DNA from: an uncultured Bacilli bacterium
GTDB lineage: Bacteria > Bacillota_I > Bacilli_A > RF39 > UBA660
Direction of reading: 5' to 3'
Length of the DNA stretch: 13,189 nucleotides
NCBI GenBank assembly: GCA_947628105.1
Contig: CANQYN010000026.1
Location: 1-13,189 of the forward strand
Below are positions 1 to 8,438 of this stretch, piece after piece. A program made the translations under genes and the position numbers. The notes beneath the pieces are model-generated. The model was not told the DNA's origin. It saw nothing but the letters and a program-made list of their open reading frames with translations, and ran no database searches. The stretch's first letter is position 1; every line of letters begins with the position of its first letter.

Positions 1-1
1 A

Positions 2-22
2 CCTCTAGAAAAAATCTAGGGG
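2..22. repeat. Inverted repeat, possible terminator at the left edge
   Basis: CCTCTAGA and TCTAGGGG can form an 8-bp stem with an A5 loop. Read on the plus strand the stem has one G-U pair and is followed by TTTG. Read on the minus strand (the rpoC mRNA) the same position becomes an A-C mismatch, and any U tract would lie outside the window. It could end the rpoBC transcript or a convergent plus-strand transcript; orientation cannot be settled from what is visible. Confidence 0.4.
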
Positions 23-37
23 TTTGTCTACATTCTG

Positions 38-62
38 AAGCTATTTAAAATAGCTTTTTTTT
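38..62 (+). terminator. Plus-strand intrinsic terminator abutting the rpoC stop
   Basis: AAGCTATT and AATAGCTT form an 8-bp stem with a 3-nt loop (38-56), and a run of eight T (55-62) ends in the rpoC stop codon. The T run follows the stem only on the plus strand, so the element would stop transcription entering from the left, antisense to rpoC. On the minus strand the hairpin is preceded by A residues and followed by CAG, with no U tract, so it is a poor terminator for rpoC itself. A convergent gene beyond the edge is the natural explanation. Confidence 0.55.
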
Positions 63-3000
63 ATTCCATAAATTCTTTTTCAAATACTTCTAGTGGCTCT
101 TCATCGATAATTTCATCTTCTAATTGATATTCTGCTTCACGATACTTTTTAGCACCTGTTCCAGCAGGAATTAATTTACCAATGATAACATTTTCTTTTA
201 ATCCATTTAAGTGATCAACACTTCCATGAATCGCTGCATCAGTTAACATTCTCGTTGTTTCTTGGAAAGAAGCTGCCGATAAGAATGAATCTGTTTCTAA
301 GCTTGCTTTCGTAATTCCTAATAAAACTGGTCTTCCTGTTGCAGGACGTTTTCCATTTAAAATTAATTCTTTATTAATATCAGTAAAATCATTCATATTA
401 ACCATTGTACCTGGTAAGAAATAAGAATCTCCTGATGTGATAATACGAATTTTTGAAATCATTCGTTTTGCCATTACTTCTACGTGCTTATCAGCAATAT
501 CTACCCCTTGAGAACTATAAACTTTTTGAATTTCTGACAAGATATATTGTTGAACTGTAATTGGATCTGTTACTGTTAATAATTCTTTTGGATTGATTGC
601 TCCATGAGTAAGACGTTGTCCTGCCGTTACTTCATCTCCTACTTTAACGGCTAATTTAGCACCATAATTTGAAGTATGTTGTTTTTCTTCCACATCATTT
701 TTAACTTTAATAATTAATTTTCCATTTTCATCTTCGATTTCACTAACAACTCCATTGATTTCAGAAATCGTAGCTTTTCCTTTAGGGTTACGAGCTTCAA
801 ATAATTCTTGTACACGAGGAAGCCCTTGTGTAATATCGTCTCCTGCAACACCACCAGAGTTAATCGTTCTCATCGTAAGTTGAGTACCTGGTTCTCCAAT
901 TGATTGAGCAGCCATAATACCAATTGCTTCTCCTACTTCTACTAAAGAACCAGTTGCTAAGTTACGACCATAACATTTGATACATACGCCATGTTCGCAA
1001 CGACAAGTAAGAACTGTTCGAATCGATACTTTTTTTACTCCTGCTTTAATAATTTTATCTGCTAAATTTTCTGTAATATAAGTATTTTTATCGACAATAA
1101 CTTCTTTTGTCTCAGGATGAATTACTTTTTTATTGGTATATCGTCCAACGATACGGTTACGAAGAGATTCGATTTCAGTACCATCAGAATTTAAGAATGC
1201 TTCTACCACAACTCCATTTTCTGTTCCACAATCTTCTTCGCGAACGATAATATCCTGAGCAACATCAACTAAACGACGAGTTAAATATCCAGCATCGGCT
1301 GTTTTTAACGCCGTATCAACCGCTCCTTTACGAGCCCCATGAGTAGCAAGGAAGAATTCTGATACATCCGCTCCTTCTACAAAGGAAGATACGATTGGAA
1401 TTTCAGTGGCTTCTCCTGTTGGTTTTTGCATCAAACCACGCATTCCAGCCATTTGATTATAGTTACTCATATTACCACGAGCCTTTGAATTTATCATGAT
1501 AGAAATTGGATTATCTTTATTATTGTTAATGATATCTGTAAGCTCATCAGCGATTTCATCTTTCGCATTATTCCAAGTTTCTACTACTTTTTCATAACGT
1601 TCTCGTTCGGTAATTAATCCTCGTTTAAATTGCTTATTAATTTGATTTACCATATTTCTAGCTGCTTCTAAAATAGCTGGTTTTTTCTTTGATTCGATAA
1701 TATCGCCAATTCCAATAGAAATACCAGATAAAGTAGAGTAATTAAATCCTAAATCTTTTAATTTATCCAACATAATAGAAGTTTCTGTCGTTTGATAACG
1801 TTTATAAATTTGAGCAATTAAATTTGTTAACGTTCCTTTTGCAAATGGTTTTACTAATTCCATTTTAGCAATTTCTTCTTTAATGTTAGATCCTTTATCT
1901 AAAAAGTATTTGCTAGGGGTAATATTTTCTGCATTTTCATCAGAATTATCATTGATATATTGAAATGTATCAGGGAAAATTTCATTAAAAATTAATTTTC
2001 CTGGTGTCGTCACTAAATATTTATCAAGATAATTATCAGGGAAAATTTTATGACGAAAAGCACGAACAGGAATCGCAATTCTCGTATGAAGAGTAATTTC
2101 TCTTCTTTCTTGAGCCATTAAAGCTTCATTCGGATCTTTAAATACTCTCCCTTCCCCTGGAAGCCCCGCTTTTTCTAGTGTTAAATAATAATTTCCTAAA
2201 ATCATATCCTGTCCAGGAGTAACGATTGGTTTTCCATCAGAAGGTTTTAAAATATTATTTGCTCCCAACATTAAAATTCGAGCTTCTGCTTTTGCTTCTT
2301 CACTAATTGGTACGTGAACTGCCATTTGATCTCCATCAAAATCGGCATTAAAAGCAGTACATACAAGTGGATGAAGACGAATAGATCGTCCACTAATTAA
2401 CTTCGGTTCAAAAGCCTGAATACCAAGGCGGTGTAAAGTCGGAGCACGGTTTAACATAACGGGATGTTCTTTAATTTTTTCTTCTACAATATCCCATACT
2501 CTTTCATCTTGATTTTCAATCATTCGTTTAGCTGCTTTAATATTAGAAGCAATATCTTTCGATACAAGGCCATTAATAACATGTGGTTTAAATAATTCCA
2601 ATGCCATTTCTTTGGGAATACCACATTCATACATTTTTAAATTTGGTCCTACAACAATAACAGAACGTCCTGAATAGTCAACACGTTTTCCTAGTAAGTT
2701 TTGACGGAAACGACCTTGTTTTCCTTTTAACATACTAGCTAATGATTTTAAGGCACGATTTCCTGCTCCCGTAATATTACGTCCACGACGTCCATTATCA
2801 AATAAAGCATCAACAGCTTCTTGAAGCATACGTTTCTCATTTTGAATAATGATGCTTGGAGCTCCCAATTCCATTAATTTTTTTAATCGATTATTTCGAT
2901 TGATAACACGACGATATAAATCATTTAAATCAGAAGTAGCAAAACGACCACCATCTAATTGAATCATAGGACGAAGATCTGGCGGAATGACAGGAATTAC

Positions 3001-3693
3001 ATCCATAATCATCCATTCAGGACGATTTCCTGATTCATAAAAAGCATTTAAAACATCTAAACGTTTAATTAAACGAACTCTTTTTTGACTAGCAGAATCT
3101 TTAATTCCGTCTATTTCTTCTTTAATTGCATTGATTTCTTTTTCTAAATCTACTTCTTTTAACAATTCTTTAATCGCTTCTGCTCCCATACCAACCCGAA
3201 AACTATTTCCATATTTTTCATAGTAAGTACGATATTCTTTATCACTGATAATTTGTTTTTTCTCCAGTGGAGCAGCTCCTGGGTCTAATACTACATAAGA
3301 CACAAAATATAAAACTTCCTCTAAATCTCTAGGAGATAAATCTAAGACAAGACCCATACGAGATGGTACCCCTTTAAAAAACCAAATATGAGAAACGGGA
3401 GTAGCAAGTTCAATATGTCCCATACGTTCACGACGAACTTTTGATTTCGTTACTTCTACTCCACAGCGATCACATACAATGTTTTTATATCGTAAACGTT
3501 TATACTTTCCACAAGAACATTCAAAGTCTTTCATTGGTCCAAAGATTTTTTCACAAAATAGACCATCTCGTTCTGGTTTTAATGTACGATAATTAATTGT
3601 CTCTGCTTTTTTTACTTCGCCATGAGACCATTGACGAATTTTTTCTGGAGAGGCAATGGCTATCTTGATTCCTTCGAATTGATTAACATCCAT
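61..3693 (-). CDS. rpoC: DNA-directed RNA polymerase subunit beta'
   Basis: Largest core subunit of RNA polymerase, carrying the catalytic Mg2+ site. With the chosen start it is 1210 residues, normal for Firmicutes and lacking the large proteobacterial insertion. The N-terminal zinc site has Cys59, 61, 74 and 77. The catalytic NADFDGDQ motif has Asp451, 453 and 455. The bridge helix begins near 780, and the second zinc site is Cys822, 897, 904 and 907. The frame is open 45 bases further upstream, but ATG at 3693 is preferred: GGAAGGGG sits 9 nt ahead, and the product begins MDVNQFEG like homologues. It lies one base after the rpoB stop, so translation is probably coupled. Oddity: the trigger loop reads MRTIN (941-945) instead of MRTFH, so the usual His is Asn945 and the usual Phe is Ile944. 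The flanking GGVAGDDITQGLP sequence is normal, which argues against a sequencing error. Confidence 0.99.
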   Translation of the reverse strand: MDVNQFEGIKIAIASPEKIRQWSHGEVKKAETINYRTLKPERDGLFCEKIFGPMKDFECSCGKYKRLRYKNIVCDRCGVEVTKSKVRRERMGHIELATPVSHIWFFKGVPSRMGLVLDLSPRDLEEVLYFVSYVVLDPGAAPLEKKQIISDKEYRTYYEKYGNSFRVGMGAEAIKELLKEVDLEKEINAIKEEIDGIKDSASQKRVRLIKRLDVLNAFYESGNRPEWMIMDVIPVIPPDLRPMIQLDGGRFATSDLNDLYRRVINRNNRLKKLMELGAPSIIIQNEKRMLQEAVDALFDNGRRGRNITGAGNRALKSLASMLKGKQGRFRQNLLGKRVDYSGRSVIVVGPNLKMYECGIPKEMALELFKPHVINGLVSKDIASNIKAAKRMIENQDERVWDIVEEKIKEHPVMLNRAPTLHRLGIQAFEPKLISGRSIRLHPLVCTAFNADFDGDQMAVHVPISEEAKAEARILMLGANNILKPSDGKPIVTPGQDMILGNYYLTLEKAGLPGEGRVFKDPNEALMAQERREITLHTRIAIPVRAFRHKIFPDNYLDKYLVTTPGKLIFNEIFPDTFQYINDNSDENAENITPSKYFLDKGSNIKEEIAKMELVKPFAKGTLTNLIAQIYKRYQTTETSIMLDKLKDLGFNYSTLSGISIGIGDIIESKKKPAILEAARNMVNQINKQFKRGLITERERYEKVVETWNNAKDEIADELTDIINNNKDNPISIMINSKARGNMSNYNQMAGMRGLMQKPTGEATEIPIVSSFVEGADVSEFFLATHGARKGAVDTALKTADAGYLTRRLVDVAQDIIVREEDCGTENGVVVEAFLNSDGTEIESLRNRIVGRYTNKKVIHPETKEVIVDKNTYITENLADKIIKAGVKKVSIRTVLTCRCEHGVCIKCYGRNLATGSLVEVGEAIGIMAAQSIGEPGTQLTMRTINSGGVAGDDITQGLPRVQELFEARNPKGKATISEINGVVSEIEDENGKLIIKVKNDVEEKQHTSNYGAKLAVKVGDEVTAGQRLTHGAINPKELLTVTDPITVQQYILSEIQKVYSSQGVDIADKHVEVMAKRMISKIRIITSGDSYFLPGTMVNMNDFTDINKELILNGKRPATGRPVLLGITKASLETDSFLSAASFQETTRMLTDAAIHGSVDHLNGLKENVIIGKLIPAGTGAKKYREAEYQLEDEIIDEEPLEVFEKEFME

Positions 3694-3694
3694 C

Positions 3695-6600
3695 CTATTC
3701 ATCCCCTTCCATAAAAACTTCTTCCAAATCTTGTTCATCTGGTTCTAAATCATCAAAACTAACTTCTTCTTCAAAACCATCTTCTTCTGATGTTTCTTCT
3801 ATTTCTTCTCCTTCTTCAGAATCACTATGATTTTCAAAGTCTTCTGTCGAAAGATAAGTATCATCATCACTTTGCTCTAATTCCTTCATATCGACGAACT
3901 CTCCATCTTTATTTAAAATTGATATATCAAGTCCTAATGCTTGGAATTCTTTAATTAAAACTCGGAAACTTTCTGGTACTCCGGCTGGTGGAATAGGAAG
4001 TCCTTTTACTAAAGCCTCATATACTTTAACACGACCAACTACGTCGTCTGATTTAATAGTTATCATCTCTTGTAAAACATGGGCTGCCCCATAAGCTTCT
4101 AAGGCCCATACTTCCATTTCTCCAAATCTTTGTCCACCAAATTGAGCTTTTCCTCCTAGTGGTTGTTGTGTTACTAATGAATAAGGTCCCGTCGAACGAG
4201 CATGTAACTTATCATCAACCATATGATGTAATTTAATCATATACATGACACCAACACTAATTCGATTATCAAACGGTTCTCCCGTACGTCCATCATATAA
4301 AACTGTTTTTCCATCCTCATCTAAACCAGCTTCTTTTAAAGCATCGATAATCTCGTCACGAGTAGCTCCATCAAATACTGGAGTAGCAACATGAATTCCC
4401 AATTCTCTCGCTGCCATTCCTAAATGCATCTCTAATATCTGTCCTAAATTCATACGAGATGGTACCCCTAGTGGATTAAGTAAAATATCAACTGGTTCTC
4501 CGTTTGGTAAATAAGGCATATCTTCTTCTGGTAAAATCAATGAAATAACTCCCTTATTTCCATGACGTCCTGCCATCTTATCACCAACACTGATTTTTCG
4601 TTTTTTGGCAATATAAACACGAACAATTTTAGAAACTCCTGCTCCTAATTCATCACTATCTTCTTTAGTAAATATTTTGACATCATGAACAATTCCTGCT
4701 TCTCCATGAGGTACACGTAAAGAAGTATCCCTTACCTCTCTTGTTTTTTCACCAAAAATAGCATGTAATAGCTTTTCTTCTGAAGTTAATTCTGCCATTC
4801 CTTTTGGTGTTACTTTTCCTACTAAGATATCATCATCTTTGACTTCTGTTCCAATTCGAATAATACCATTTTCATCCAAATTTTTACGAGATTCTTCGCT
4901 TACATTAGGAATATCTCTTGTAAATTCTTCAGGTCCTAATTTAGTATCACGACATTCGATTTCATAATCTTCAATATGAATAGAAGTATAAGCATCATCT
5001 TTGACTAAACGTTCATTTAAAATGATGGCATCTTCGTAGTTATATCCATTATAATTCATAAAAGCAACTCGGACATTTTTTCCAAGTGCCATCTCTCCTA
5101 AATCGGTACTTGGCCCATCAGCAATAACTTCTCCTTTTTTTACTTTATCATTTAATTTCACGATAGGAATTTGATGATAACAAGTTCCGTTATTGCTTCT
5201 TTCAAACCCATTTAAATAATAGGTATCTATTCCACCCTTTGTTTTTACTAATATTTTATTAGCATCTACATAATCGACAACTCCATCGGCTTTACAAATA
5301 ACAACAGCGCCAGAATCACGAGCAGCAATCGCTTCTACTCCTGTTCCTACTAAAGGTGCTTCAGCTTTTAATAAAGGAACAGCTTGACGTTGCATGTTGG
5401 CTCCCATTAAAGCTCTTTTTCCATCGTCATGTTCCAAGAAAGGAATTCCACTTGTCGTAATAGATACTACTTGTTGTGGAGAAACATCCACGTAATCTAC
5501 TTTCGTAGATTCAATAATAATATCTTCGTTTTTATAACGAGCTGGTACTCTTTCTTCTATAATTTTGTTGTCTTTATCTACTTTTATCGTAGCGGGAGAA
5601 ATATAATAATCCATCTCCTCATCTGCCGTCATATAAGTTACTTCATCTGTTAAAGTAGATTTTTCTACTTTTCGATAAGGAGTCATAATAAATCCATATT
5701 CGTTAATTCTAGCATAACTAGCAAGTGAAGTAATCAATCCAATATTAGGTCCTTCTGGTGATTCAATAGGACATAATCTTCCATAATGAGAAGGATTGAC
5801 ATCACGTACTTCCATTCCTGCTCGATCACGGGATAATCCACCTGGTCCTAAAGAAGATAATCTTCGCTTATTAGTAAGTTCTGCGACTGGATTTGTTTGA
5901 TCCATAAATTGAGATAATTGGCTACTACCAAAAAATTCTTTCATTGCGGCAGTAAGAGGTCGAATATTGATTAAAGATTTGGGAGTTACTTCCGTAATTT
6001 CCTGTGTCGACATACGGTCACGAATAACCCGTTCAATACGACCGATACCTACGCGAAATTGATTTTGTAATAACTCTCCTACTTGTCTTACACGACGATT
6101 TGATAAATGATCAATTTCATCAAAGTTTCCAATTCCTTCTAATAAATTCATATAGTAAGAAGTGGTAGCATAAATATCTGGTATTGTGAGTCTTTTCACA
6201 TCGACAGATGGATCTGTTCCGATAATATTTACAATTTGATCAGGATTAGCCTTAGAATATACTTTAATGATTTGTACTTTATTAAAGGTATCTAAATCTT
6301 GATTAATTAAAACCTCTTTCATCCCATAACCATCTTGTAATACTGGTTTTAATGTTTCTAATACTTCTTTTGTAATCTCAGTATCTTTTTCAACAATTAC
6401 TTTTTTCCCTACTTTAATTGTTTCCGCAATTTTACATCCTAATAGACGATCGATAACATTTAATTTTTTATTAAATTTATAACGTCCTACTTTTGATAAA
6501 TCATAGCGAAAAGAATCAAAAAATCTAGTGATTAATTGATTTTTGGCACTATCTAAGGTAGAAGGTTCACCGGGTCTTAATTTAGCGTGAATATCAATTA

Positions 6601-7297
6601 AAGATTCATCTGTATTTTTATTAGTATCTTTACTGATAGTTAATTCGATATAATCACTTTGTCCAAATAAATCATAAATATCTTCATCATTAGAAAGTCC
6701 CACAGCACGCAATAAAGTCGTAATAGGCACTTTTCTAGTACGATCGATTCGAACATAAATAACATTTCGAGCATCCGTTTCATATTCTAACCATGTTCCA
6801 CGATTAGGGATCACTTGTGAAGTGATAATGGCACGACCATTTTTATCAACTTCTTTTCCAAAATAAACACTAGGTGAACGAACTAATTGAGAAACGATAA
6901 CACGTTCAGCTCCATTGATAATGAAAGACCCACTTTCTGTCATAATAGGCATGTCACCTAGATAGATTTCTTGTTCTTTTACTTCTCCAGTTTCATGATT
7001 GAAAAGACGAGTTGCAACTTTTAAAGGTGCGGCATAAGTTGCATACCTTTCTTTACATCCTTTAATAGAATATCTTGGTTCATCAAAAGAATATTCTCCA
7101 AATTCAAGGGATAAATTCCCAGTAAAACTTTCTACAGGAAAAATATCTTCAAAAGTTTCCTTAATTCCTTCTTCGATAAACCATTGATATGATTTTTTTT
7201 GAACTTCTAACAAATTCCCTAGTTCAATTGCATTTTTTGTTTTTGCATAACTTCTTCTTTTACGATGATCTCCAAATTTTTTTAATGTATAAGCCAC
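3695..7297 (-). CDS. rpoB: DNA-directed RNA polymerase subunit beta
   Basis: Second-largest core subunit; forms the other half of the active-site cleft and the rifampicin pocket. The chosen GTG start gives 1200 residues, beginning MAYTLKKFGDHRKR. An earlier in-frame GTG at 7306 is part of the AGGGGTGA ribosome binding site, so it is unlikely to be the start. The rifampicin region GSSQLSQFMDQTNP...LSSLGPGG runs from about 457 to 487, followed by the conserved CPIESPEGPNIGLI. GDKMAGRHGNKGV and GQRFGEMEVWALEAYGA are intact. Residue 476, equivalent to E. coli His526, is Asn (codon AAT at 5870-5872); the equivalents of Q513, D516 and S531 are unchanged. The last 60 or so residues form a strongly acidic tail, a common trait in Bacilli. 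It has its own promoter (7370-7398) and ends one base before the rpoC start. Confidence 0.99.
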   Translation of the reverse strand: MAYTLKKFGDHRKRRSYAKTKNAIELGNLLEVQKKSYQWFIEEGIKETFEDIFPVESFTGNLSLEFGEYSFDEPRYSIKGCKERYATYAAPLKVATRLFNHETGEVKEQEIYLGDMPIMTESGSFIINGAERVIVSQLVRSPSVYFGKEVDKNGRAIITSQVIPNRGTWLEYETDARNVIYVRIDRTRKVPITTLLRAVGLSNDEDIYDLFGQSDYIELTISKDTNKNTDESLIDIHAKLRPGEPSTLDSAKNQLITRFFDSFRYDLSKVGRYKFNKKLNVIDRLLGCKIAETIKVGKKVIVEKDTEITKEVLETLKPVLQDGYGMKEVLINQDLDTFNKVQIIKVYSKANPDQIVNIIGTDPSVDVKRLTIPDIYATTSYYMNLLEGIGNFDEIDHLSNRRVRQVGELLQNQFRVGIGRIERVIRDRMSTQEITEVTPKSLINIRPLTAAMKEFFGSSQLSQFMDQTNPVAELTNKRRLSSLGPGGLSRDRAGMEVRDVNPSHYGRLCPIESPEGPNIGLITSLASYARINEYGFIMTPYRKVEKSTLTDEVTYMTADEEMDYYISPATIKVDKDNKIIEERVPARYKNEDIIIESTKVDYVDVSPQQVVSITTSGIPFLEHDDGKRALMGANMQRQAVPLLKAEAPLVGTGVEAIAARDSGAVVICKADGVVDYVDANKILVKTKGGIDTYYLNGFERSNNGTCYHQIPIVKLNDKVKKGEVIADGPSTDLGEMALGKNVRVAFMNYNGYNYEDAIILNERLVKDDAYTSIHIEDYEIECRDTKLGPEEFTRDIPNVSEESRKNLDENGIIRIGTEVKDDDILVGKVTPKGMAELTSEEKLLHAIFGEKTREVRDTSLRVPHGEAGIVHDVKIFTKEDSDELGAGVSKIVRVYIAKKRKISVGDKMAGRHGNKGVISLILPEEDMPYLPNGEPVDILLNPLGVPSRMNLGQILEMHLGMAARELGIHVATPVFDGATRDEIIDALKEAGLDEDGKTVLYDGRTGEPFDNRISVGVMYMIKLHHMVDDKLHARSTGPYSLVTQQPLGGKAQFGGQRFGEMEVWALEAYGAAHVLQEMITIKSDDVVGRVKVYEALVKGLPIPPAGVPESFRVLIKEFQALGLDISILNKDGEFVDMKELEQSDDDTYLSTEDFENHSDSEEGEEIEETSEEDGFEEEVSFDDLEPDEQDLEEVFMEGDE
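3703..3710 (-). promoter_or_regulatory. Ribosome binding site deciding the rpoC start
   Basis: GGAAGGGG on the minus strand lies 9 nt before ATG at 3693 and directly abuts the other candidate ATG at 3702. Only the downstream ATG has workable spacing. The site is embedded in the last codons of rpoB. Confidence 0.75.
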
Positions 7298-7302
7298 TAA
7301 TT

Positions 7303-7310
7303 TCACCCCT
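7303..7310 (-). promoter_or_regulatory. Ribosome binding site deciding the rpoB start
   Basis: AGGGGTGA on the minus strand; its AGGGG core is 8 nt before GTG at 7297. The in-frame GTG at 7306 overlaps the site itself, so it cannot be the initiation codon served by it. Confidence 0.8.
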
Positions 7311-7369
7311 ATATACTATATTTTCTCATCTCCAAAAGTTCAAATTTAAGTAGATGTCACCAATTTATA

Positions 7370-7398
7370 ATTTTAGCAGAACAAAGACAAACTGTCAA
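7370..7398 (-). promoter_or_regulatory. Sigma-A promoter for rpoBC
   Basis: TTGACA (7393-7398), a 17-nt spacer and TAAAAT (7370-7375), with TGC directly before the -10 as an extended -10. The -35 hexamer contains the TGA stop of ybxB. Transcription would begin near 7363, giving a leader of about 65 nt before rpoB. It allows rpoBC to be made independently of read-through from the ribosomal protein genes. Confidence 0.8.
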
Positions 7399-7982
7399 TT
7401 GTTTATTGCTTGAATTATAAAAAATCCTTTATTTTTACATATGATATTGACATAATATTGTTTTTCTAATTCTTTTACTACTGTTTTAGCACCCTGGTCT
7501 TTATGAATAACAAGCCAAAGTTCGCCTTTTTCTTTTAAATGTTTTTTTGCCCCAAATAAAATTTGATATAAAATTTTTTTACCTACCCGTATCGGTGGAT
7601 TAGTAATAATAAAATCATATTTTTTAGATACATTAGAATAAATATCACTTTCCCATACATCGATTACTACTTGATTTAATATAGCATTTTTCTTAGCTAA
7701 TGCTATACTCCTTTTATTGATATCGACAGCATCGATAGAAGCAGATGTCTCTTTCGCTAAAAAGATAGCAATCGGTCCGTATCCACAGCCAAAATCTAAA
7801 ACATCTCCTTGAATCTTTGAAAGTTCCAAGTTTTCTAATAACGTCCGTGTCCCAAAATCAAGACCCCTTTTAGAGAAAACGCCATCGTCCGTATAAAAAG
7901 AAAAGGAATGATTATGAATAATTACTTTTCTTTTTATTTCATGACTTTTTAAATGAGGGTCATTTTCAAAATAATGTGTCAT
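7395..7982 (-). CDS. ybxB: YbxB/RsmC-like class I SAM-dependent methyltransferase
   Basis: Cytoplasmic methyltransferase of 195 residues. The SAM-binding motif I DFGCGYGP is at 63-70, an acidic ribose-contacting region AVDIN at 85-89, and the motif IV NPPI at 128-131. An NPP[FYI] motif is typical of enzymes that methylate exocyclic amino groups of bases. The N-terminal segment DDGVFSKRGLDFGTR is the signature of RsmC-type enzymes, whose E. coli member modifies 16S rRNA guanine. The single-domain length and the position between rplL and rpoB match ybxB of Bacillus subtilis; the exact substrate here is inferred from the family. ATG is preceded by GGAGAG at proper spacing. It has no promoter of its own and appears to be read from rplJ-rplL through a hairpin. 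Its TGA stop is inside the rpoB -35 box. Confidence 0.9.
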   Translation of the reverse strand: MTHYFENDPHLKSHEIKRKVIIHNHSFSFYTDDGVFSKRGLDFGTRTLLENLELSKIQGDVLDFGCGYGPIAIFLAKETSASIDAVDINKRSIALAKKNAILNQVVIDVWESDIYSNVSKKYDFIITNPPIRVGKKILYQILFGAKKHLKEKGELWLVIHKDQGAKTVVKELEKQYYVNIICKNKGFFIIQAINN

Positions 7983-8010
7983 AATCTCTCCTTTTCTTTA
8001 CTAAAGACGG

Positions 8011-8039
8011 CAAAAGCCTATACTAAATAGTACAGGCTA
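8011..8039 (-). terminator. Attenuating terminator between rplL and ybxB
   Basis: On the minus strand AGCCTGTACT and AGTATAGGCT (8015-8038) form a 10-bp stem with one G-U pair and a 4-nt loop, followed by TTTTG. The U tract is short, suggesting partial termination. It follows the rplL stop by about 17 nt and would make ribosomal proteins in excess over YbxB. Attenuation at this junction is known in other bacteria, for example E. coli rplL-rpoB. Confidence 0.75.
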
Positions 8040-8055
8040 GTCATTTTGATTTTTT

Positions 8056-8421
8056 TTATTGTAATTCAACAGTAGCGCCAGCTTCTTCAAATTGTGCTTT
8101 CATAGCATCTGCTTCTTCTTTAGTAGCTTTTTCTTTTACTACTCCACCGTTATCAGCGATATCTTTTGCTTCTTTTAATCCAAGTCCAGTAATATCACGA
8201 ACTAATTTAATAACGGCAATTTTATTAGCTCCTGCAGCTGTTAAAACAACGTTGAAGCTGCTTGGTCCTTCTTCTACTTGAGCAGCTGGTGCAGCAGCAA
8301 CAGCAACAGCAGTTGGATCTACTCCGAATTCCTCCTTTACTAAATCGACAACTTCTTTAATTTCTAAAAGTGTCATTTCTTTTAATGAATCAACAATTTC
8401 TTTTGCACTTAACTTTGCCAT
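8056..8421 (-). CDS. rplL: Ribosomal protein bL12 (L7/L12)
   Basis: Multi-copy stalk protein of the 50S subunit that recruits translational GTPases. The 121 residues are the usual length. The N-terminal dimerisation and L10-binding part is about 1-35. A flexible Ala/Pro-rich hinge (AVAVAAAPAAQ) is at about 38-50, and the C-terminal globular domain is about 54-121, containing the conserved KIAVIKLVRDITGLGLKEAK at 67-86. The ATG start has AAGGAGGAG upstream. It follows rplJ with a 17-nt gap, the standard L10-L12 pair. Expression is set by the rplJ promoter and L10 leader, and a hairpin downstream separates it from ybxB. Confidence 0.99.
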   Translation of the reverse strand: MAKLSAKEIVDSLKEMTLLEIKEVVDLVKEEFGVDPTAVAVAAAPAAQVEEGPSSFNVVLTAAGANKIAVIKLVRDITGLGLKEAKDIADNGGVVKEKATKEEADAMKAQFEEAGATVELQ

Positions 8422-8438
8422 TTTTTCTCCTCCTTCAA

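Noticed and set aside
3713..3738. Upstream ATG for rpoC at 3738
   Set aside because: It would overlap rpoB by 44 bases, adds residues not seen in homologues, and the good ribosome binding site lies downstream of it.
3695..3872. Strongly acidic RpoB C-terminal tail as a novel domain
   Set aside because: Acidic C-terminal extensions of RpoB are common in Bacilli; no motif stands out.
5429..5653. Plus-strand 74-codon open frame opposite rpoB
   Set aside because: Runs antisense to well-conserved rpoB coding sequence; its product is a low-complexity Phe/Tyr/Ile-rich string with no recognisable domain.
7309..7329. Seven-codon open frame (MRKYSI) in the rpoB leader
   Set aside because: The GGAG directly abuts its ATG with no spacing, and nothing in the peptide suggests a leader-peptide attenuator.
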